DNA from: RGDT01 sp046719305
Lineage (GTDB): Bacteria; Planctomycetota; Planctomycetia; Gemmatales; Gemmataceae
Assembly (NCBI GenBank): GCA_046719305.1
Contig: JBDNDE010000048.1
Span: 1-18,590, forward strand
DNA length: 18,590 nt
Direction: 5' to 3'
Of this stretch, positions 15,393 through 18,590 are shown one piece after another. The notes under the pieces are model-generated. The model was not told the DNA's origin. It did no database searches and worked only from the letters and a program-made list of their open reading frames with translations. Every line of letters starts with the position of its first letter. Position 1 is the stretch's first letter. A program made the translations under genes and the position numbers.

Positions 15393-15874
15393 TCAAGTGT
15401 GGGGATCATTCACCCCAGGGGCCAGCCTGACCTGCACCCTGCAACATGATTTAGCCCCAATACCGCGCCTCAGACTCGACAAATGGCACGCACTTATCTG
15501 GCCCTTCCAGGTGTCAGCGCGGATTGCCGGCCAGACCGCTACAGCCAGCACCTTGACGAAGGGCACTGTCTGGCGCGTCCAGGGGTCGGGTCGGCCGTTG
15601 CACTGGTCGGGCTTGGCTGTGTAGGGCAGCCGCTCGCGGGTGTCTTGATAGGAGTGCAAGGCCAACGCTTACTGCTTCAGGTTGTTAGCGAAGGAGAGAC
15701 GGGGAACCGGCGGCGCTTTTGCACTGCAAGCAACAGTAGCCCAACCAACACGGCCAGAATCGCCATGACGACCAACAACTCGATCAGCGTCCATCCGCCG
15801 CGTCGGATGGGGGAACTCGCCGGCGAAAAGACCCGGGATAGGACAGCAACCGAAAGCCACACCGCCAGTGCCAC
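15393..15874 (-). pseudogene. Broken DUF1559-type prepilin-like gene
   Basis: The minus-strand frame from GTG 15874 encodes RRGGWTLIELLVVMAILAVL then VGLLLLAVQK, the class III-type prepilin leader and N-terminal helix of planctomycete DUF1559 proteins, which normally continue with VREAA...C.NNLKQ. Instead this frame runs into RRRFPVSPSLTT and stops at 15677. A second frame picks up the family sequence as NNLKQ, a TAA at 15669-15671, then ALALHSYQDTRERLPY, before losing similarity towards a stop at 15393. Between AVQK and NNLKQ there are 29 bases where the intact family has 33, so a net 4-base loss explains the shift. The remaining roughly 200 residues of a normal DUF1559 protein are absent or unrecognisable. 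The 5' end overlaps the GNAT gene by 91 bases. The far limit is approximate. Confidence 0.75.
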
Positions 15875-16524
15875 ATGGCGCTGATCTCGTTGCCGAGCAA
15901 AAAAGTGCTTAAAAGATCATTGTAGCCCAACTGTCGCAAAGCGGCGACGGCGGCGGCTAGTAGGGCCGTGCCGATGCCCTGGCCGGTCTGCCACCCATCG
16001 ACGAAAATCCAGGTCAGATGCGGCCAGCCCTCGGCGCGCTGCAGGGCATCGTCGGGCAACGGGCCTCCCCAGGCGTAGGTGCTAAACTCTTCCGGGTCGC
16101 CTGGAGGCAACAACGTAATGAGAATCGCGCCGAAAATCGTGGCCCCCTGAGCGGCCACAAAACAGGCAGGCAGTATCAATGGCCCATCGCCACCGCTGCG
16201 AGTGGTAGCCAAGGCAGCCTCGGCCGTGGCAAGGCGTTCGCTCTCCGGCACGGTGGCGAAGGGCAGGTGCCGAGCAAAGGCGCTTTGAAACAACAGGGGC
16301 AACGCGTGCCAATCATCCTCACGCAGAGGCCGAACTGGCATCTCAGACGGGTAAGGTAGTTCAGCCGATTCCAGATCCAGCAGGGCATGGTAGTAGCGTG
16401 GCCGTGGACTTAGGACAGCTTGACCATCGAGGTATTCATATTTGTAGGCCGGGTTTCGCGGCAATAGAGCAAAGAGATCCCGAGACAGCGGGAAGCGAAG
16501 CGGCAACATCCATTGATCACTCAC
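15784..16524 (-). CDS. GNAT-family N-acetyltransferase
   Basis: 246 residues from a GTG start. Residues about 63-230 form a GNAT domain: VRPLREDDWHALPLLF at its start, IFGAILITLLPP on a central strand, HLTWIFVDGWQTGQGIGTAL as motif A (acetyl-CoA pyrophosphate loop QGIGTA, 182-187), and GNEISAMWHWRCGF as motif B (Asn212, Gly223-Phe224). The N-terminal 60 residues (LRFPLSRDLFALLPRNPAYKYEYLDG...) are an extra segment. It would transfer an acetyl group to an unknown amine or protein. The GTG at 16524 overlaps the leuD stop as GTGA, suggesting coupled translation from a leuC-leuD transcript; an ATG at 16509 is the alternative start. The 3' end overlaps the prepilin pseudogene, and the last few residues (PPSDAADGR) may derive from that junction. 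Confidence 0.75.
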   Translation of the reverse strand: MSDQWMLPLRFPLSRDLFALLPRNPAYKYEYLDGQAVLSPRPRYYHALLDLESAELPYPSEMPVRPLREDDWHALPLLFQSAFARHLPFATVPESERLATAEAALATTRSGGDGPLILPACFVAAQGATIFGAILITLLPPGDPEEFSTYAWGGPLPDDALQRAEGWPHLTWIFVDGWQTGQGIGTALLAAAVAALRQLGYNDLLSTFLLGNEISAMWHWRCGFRLLSYPGSFRRRVPPSDAADGR

Positions 16525-17084
16525 GAGGCGATCATCCCCCGCTGCCGGGCGTAGGGGAACAGCCCTCCTGCAGCAATAATCGGCCCGACCTCGCCCAGAG
16601 GTTCGAGCTTCCATTCTTGCTGGGTGGTGAGATTGCGGAGCAGCGAAGCAGTACCATCGATCTCCACCTCATCGCCCGTGCAGATCGTCTCACAGAGCCG
16701 TTCCTGGCAGCGAAACGGCACTAAATAGCCGCCGTTGACCGCATTGCGGAAGAAGATGCGGGCGTAAAACTCGGCAACGACGGCCTGGAAGCCGGCCGCA
16801 TCTAGTGCGATGGGGGCATGCTCCCGCGAGGAGCCGCAGCCGAAGTTTTTGCCGGCTATCAGAATCTGGAAATCGCTGACGAATTCGTCGGCCGAGTGTA
16901 GGGGCACATGGCCTTTGGGCAAGCCAGCCTGCGAGGGGGGCACGCTGCTGAGGGCATATTTGCCGAACTGTTTATACTCTTCGGGGATTGCAGGGTTGAA
17001 GGTGAGGTATTGGGCAGGGATGATCTGGTCGGTATCGACATTGTCGCCCAACACATAGGCCCGACCACGAAAAAACATGTCCAT
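16521..17084 (-). CDS. leuD: 3-isopropylmalate dehydratase small subunit
   Basis: 187 residues. The swivelling aconitase C-domain is clear: RGRAYVLGDNVDTDQIIPAQ (6-25), YLTFNPAIPEEYKQFG, AGKNFGCGSSREHAP (77-91) with the substrate-binding Ser/Arg loop, and FYARIFFRNAVNGGYLVP. With LeuC it isomerises 2-isopropylmalate to 3-isopropylmalate in leucine synthesis. GGAG lies 7 bases before ATG 17084, so I prefer it to the upstream ATG at 17135. The YLTFNPAIPEEYKQFG stretch replaces the shorter loop of archaeal-type subunits; together with the HacA-like LeuC it suggests the LeuCD2 lineage. It follows leuC after 195 bases and is followed without a gap by the GNAT gene. Homoaconitase activity is a possible alternative. 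Confidence 0.93.
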   Translation of the reverse strand: MDMFFRGRAYVLGDNVDTDQIIPAQYLTFNPAIPEEYKQFGKYALSSVPPSQAGLPKGHVPLHSADEFVSDFQILIAGKNFGCGSSREHAPIALDAAGFQAVVAEFYARIFFRNAVNGGYLVPFRCQERLCETICTGDEVEIDGTASLLRNLTTQQEWKLEPLGEVGPIIAAGGLFPYARQRGMIAS

Positions 17085-17168
17085 AAAATCACTCCATGCA
17101 AAGGAGGTCTGTTTGCCTTGTTTGTCTTTGTTCACTCGCCATGAATCAATCGACGAGCAAAGCGTGTA

Positions 17169-17200
17169 GTTCTGTTGTCCTGTTCTGTCGTTCTGTTGTC
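17169..17200. repeat. Short direct repeats in the leuC-leuD spacer
   Basis: GTTCTGTTGTC is at 17169-17179 and 17190-17200, period 21, with a third partial copy GTTCTGT at 17182-17188. The stretch sits about 85 bases upstream of the leuD start, and on the minus strand reads as CA/GA-rich DNA. It could be replication slippage, or a site for a regulator or ribosome-stalling element between the two leucine genes. No leucine-rich leader peptide was recognised. Confidence 0.6.
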
Positions 17201-17279
17201 TGATGTTGAATCATTCAGTCGATCAATTAGCAGGCCAAGCTCGTGAAGAGTCTTGCTCCCTTGTCCTGGATCAATCGGC

Positions 17280-18587
17280 TCACTCCAGAAACTCCCGCGG
17301 ATCGGTGATGGTGCCCGTCAACGCACTGGCTGCCACGGTCAGCGGACTGGCCAAGTACACCTGGGCTTGTTTGTGGCCCATGCGACCGGGGAAATTGCGG
17401 TTGGTGGTGCTGATGCAAGCCATCGCGGAGTTGAGTCGGCCAAAGGTGTCGGCCGGACCGCCCAGGCACGCGGCACACGACGGCTCGCCCAGCTTGGCCC
17501 CGGCGGCCAGGAAGATTTCTTCCAGTGTTTGCGAGCCGATTCGTTCGGTCTTGAGTTGGCTGGCAATCTCGGAGGTGGCCGGGACCACGAAGGTATCAAT
17601 GCGAACTTGTTTGCCGGCCAGAATCTGGGCCGCGGCCCGGAAATCCCCTAATTTGCCGCCCGTGCAACTGCCGATATAGGCCCGATCCAACCGGGTGCCG
17701 GCCACCTCACGGACAGTGGCCTTGTTGTCGGGACTGTGGGGTTTGGCAACGATCGGTTGGAGTTTGCGAACGTCGTACACCTTTTCATAACAAAAACTCG
17801 CACCGGGGTCGCTTTTCATCACCTCGTACAGCTTTTTGCTCTTGTTGCGGGCATCGACATAAGCCAGAGTGACAGCGTCCGGGGCGATGATGCCATTTTT
17901 GCCCCCGGCCTCGATGGCCATGTTGCACAGGGTCATGCGTTCTTCCATGTCCAGGGCGTAGACTCCCTCGCCGTCGAACTCCATCGCGCGATACGTCGCG
18001 CCATCACAACCAATGTCACCAATGACCGCTAAAATCAGATCCTTGGCCATCAGATAACGCGGCAGGGTGCCCTCGAAAATGAATCGCATCGTGGGCGGCA
18101 CACTTAGCCATAATTGGCCGGTGCCCATCACAAAGCCAGCCTCGGTGTTGCCGATGCCCGTGGCAAATTCGCCGAACGCTCCAGCGGTGCAGGTATGGCT
18201 ATCGGTGCCCAGCAGGATTTCGCCGGGGCGTGTGTGGCCCTCTTCGGGCAACGCGATGTGACACACACCTTTATACCGCTGGGTGCCGACATCGTAGAAG
18301 TGCGGCAACTGTTGCTCTTGCACGAATTGCCGAAGAATGTCCACGTTGCGATTGGCCATCGGGTCGGCAGTGAAGATGTAATGGTCGGGAATGATGACCA
18401 GCTTTTCGGGATCCCACACTTTAGCATGGCGGCCAAACTCTTTGTAGAAGACCCCGATAGTGCCCGGCCCGCAGACATCGTGAGTCATGAGGATATCGAC
18501 GTGGCACCAGACGGTTTCGCCCGGACGGACGGCTGTAGCGCCAGCGTGGCGGGCTAGGATTTTTTCGGTAAGGGTCATCGAACTCAT
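17280..18587 (-). CDS. leuC: 3-isopropylmalate dehydratase large subunit
   Basis: 435 residues from an ATG 3 bases inside the window edge, so the true start may lie outside; ATG 18578 is another option. The 4Fe-4S ligands are Cys308 in YIGSCTGGKLGDF and Cys371 and Cys374 in SCAACLGG. Further aconitase motifs are LGTDSHTCTAGAFGEFATGI (126-145), IGCDGATYRAMEF and CISTTNRNFPGRMGH (391-405). The length of about 430 and the sequence style place it with the LeuC2/HacA-like class rather than the 470-residue E. coli type. It catalyses isopropylmalate isomerisation with LeuD, using a labile Fe-S cluster. It is first of the visible leuC-leuD-GNAT run. The control region is beyond the window, so regulation cannot be examined. 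Confidence 0.94.
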   Translation of the reverse strand: MSSMTLTEKILARHAGATAVRPGETVWCHVDILMTHDVCGPGTIGVFYKEFGRHAKVWDPEKLVIIPDHYIFTADPMANRNVDILRQFVQEQQLPHFYDVGTQRYKGVCHIALPEEGHTRPGEILLGTDSHTCTAGAFGEFATGIGNTEAGFVMGTGQLWLSVPPTMRFIFEGTLPRYLMAKDLILAVIGDIGCDGATYRAMEFDGEGVYALDMEERMTLCNMAIEAGGKNGIIAPDAVTLAYVDARNKSKKLYEVMKSDPGASFCYEKVYDVRKLQPIVAKPHSPDNKATVREVAGTRLDRAYIGSCTGGKLGDFRAAAQILAGKQVRIDTFVVPATSEIASQLKTERIGSQTLEEIFLAAGAKLGEPSCAACLGGPADTFGRLNSAMACISTTNRNFPGRMGHKQAQVYLASPLTVAASALTGTITDPREFLE

Positions 18588-18590
18588 GAA

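Noticed and set aside
14830..15624. Plus-strand 264-codon frame running past the end of the FabG-like gene
   Set aside because: It overlaps the reductase in another frame and continues antisense to the prepilin pseudogene; no domain is recognisable.
1..18590. CRISPR array, tRNA or rRNA genes, insertion sequence or attachment site
   Set aside because: No regularly spaced repeats, cloverleaf sequences, transposase or integrase genes, or flanking terminal repeats were found by eye.

Overview
The window looks like chromosomal DNA of a planctomycete, most likely near the Gemmataceae. Three things point there. A two-gene unit encodes a redoxin-like lipoprotein and a cytochrome c/PHM-type copper monooxygenase. 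A decayed DUF1559-type prepilin reads RRGGWTLIELLVV and then NNLKQ...ALALHSYQDT. The remaining genes include a Ser/Thr kinase and several secreted or membrane proteins I cannot place outside this phylum. Assignment below phylum level is inference. No rRNA, tRNA, CRISPR array, IS element or phage module was recognised.

Layout, left to right. (1) 3-783, plus: the 3' end of pyruvate phosphate dikinase, then a GmhB-type HAD phosphatase. (2) 813-2611, minus: lipoprotein redoxin and di-haem-free cytochrome c/Cu monooxygenase, overlapping by ATGA. A 598-base stretch without a convincing gene follows. (3) 3210-5268, minus: a beta-CASP metallo-beta-lactamase RNase-like protein and a free-standing Clp N-domain protein. 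(4) 5508-9535, plus: a secreted protein of unknown function and valyl-tRNA synthetase with a zinc-ribbon insertion. (5) 9566-10627, minus: a single-pass membrane protein of unknown function. (6) 10942-12705, plus: a Ser/Thr kinase-like protein with a C-terminal PLD-like domain, visibly poorer in G+C than its neighbours. (7) 12744-14341, minus: a lipoprotein and a calcineurin-like phosphoesterase, overlapping by ATGA. (8) 14444-15202, plus: a FabG-like reductase. (9) 15393-15874, minus: a broken DUF1559 prepilin gene. (10) 15784-18587, minus: leuC, leuD and a GNAT acetyltransferase, the last overlapping leuD by GTGA.

Most of the window is housekeeping: PEP/pyruvate interconversion, heptose phosphate metabolism, tRNA charging, fatty-acid-type ketoreduction and leucine biosynthesis. 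The parts most worth following are the kinase/PLD-like protein, the split redoxin/monooxygenase unit with a possibly leaderless promoter, the zinc ribbon inside ValS and the prepilin pseudogene. I did not find a clear multi-gene defence or other novel system; the kinase is the nearest candidate and stands alone.
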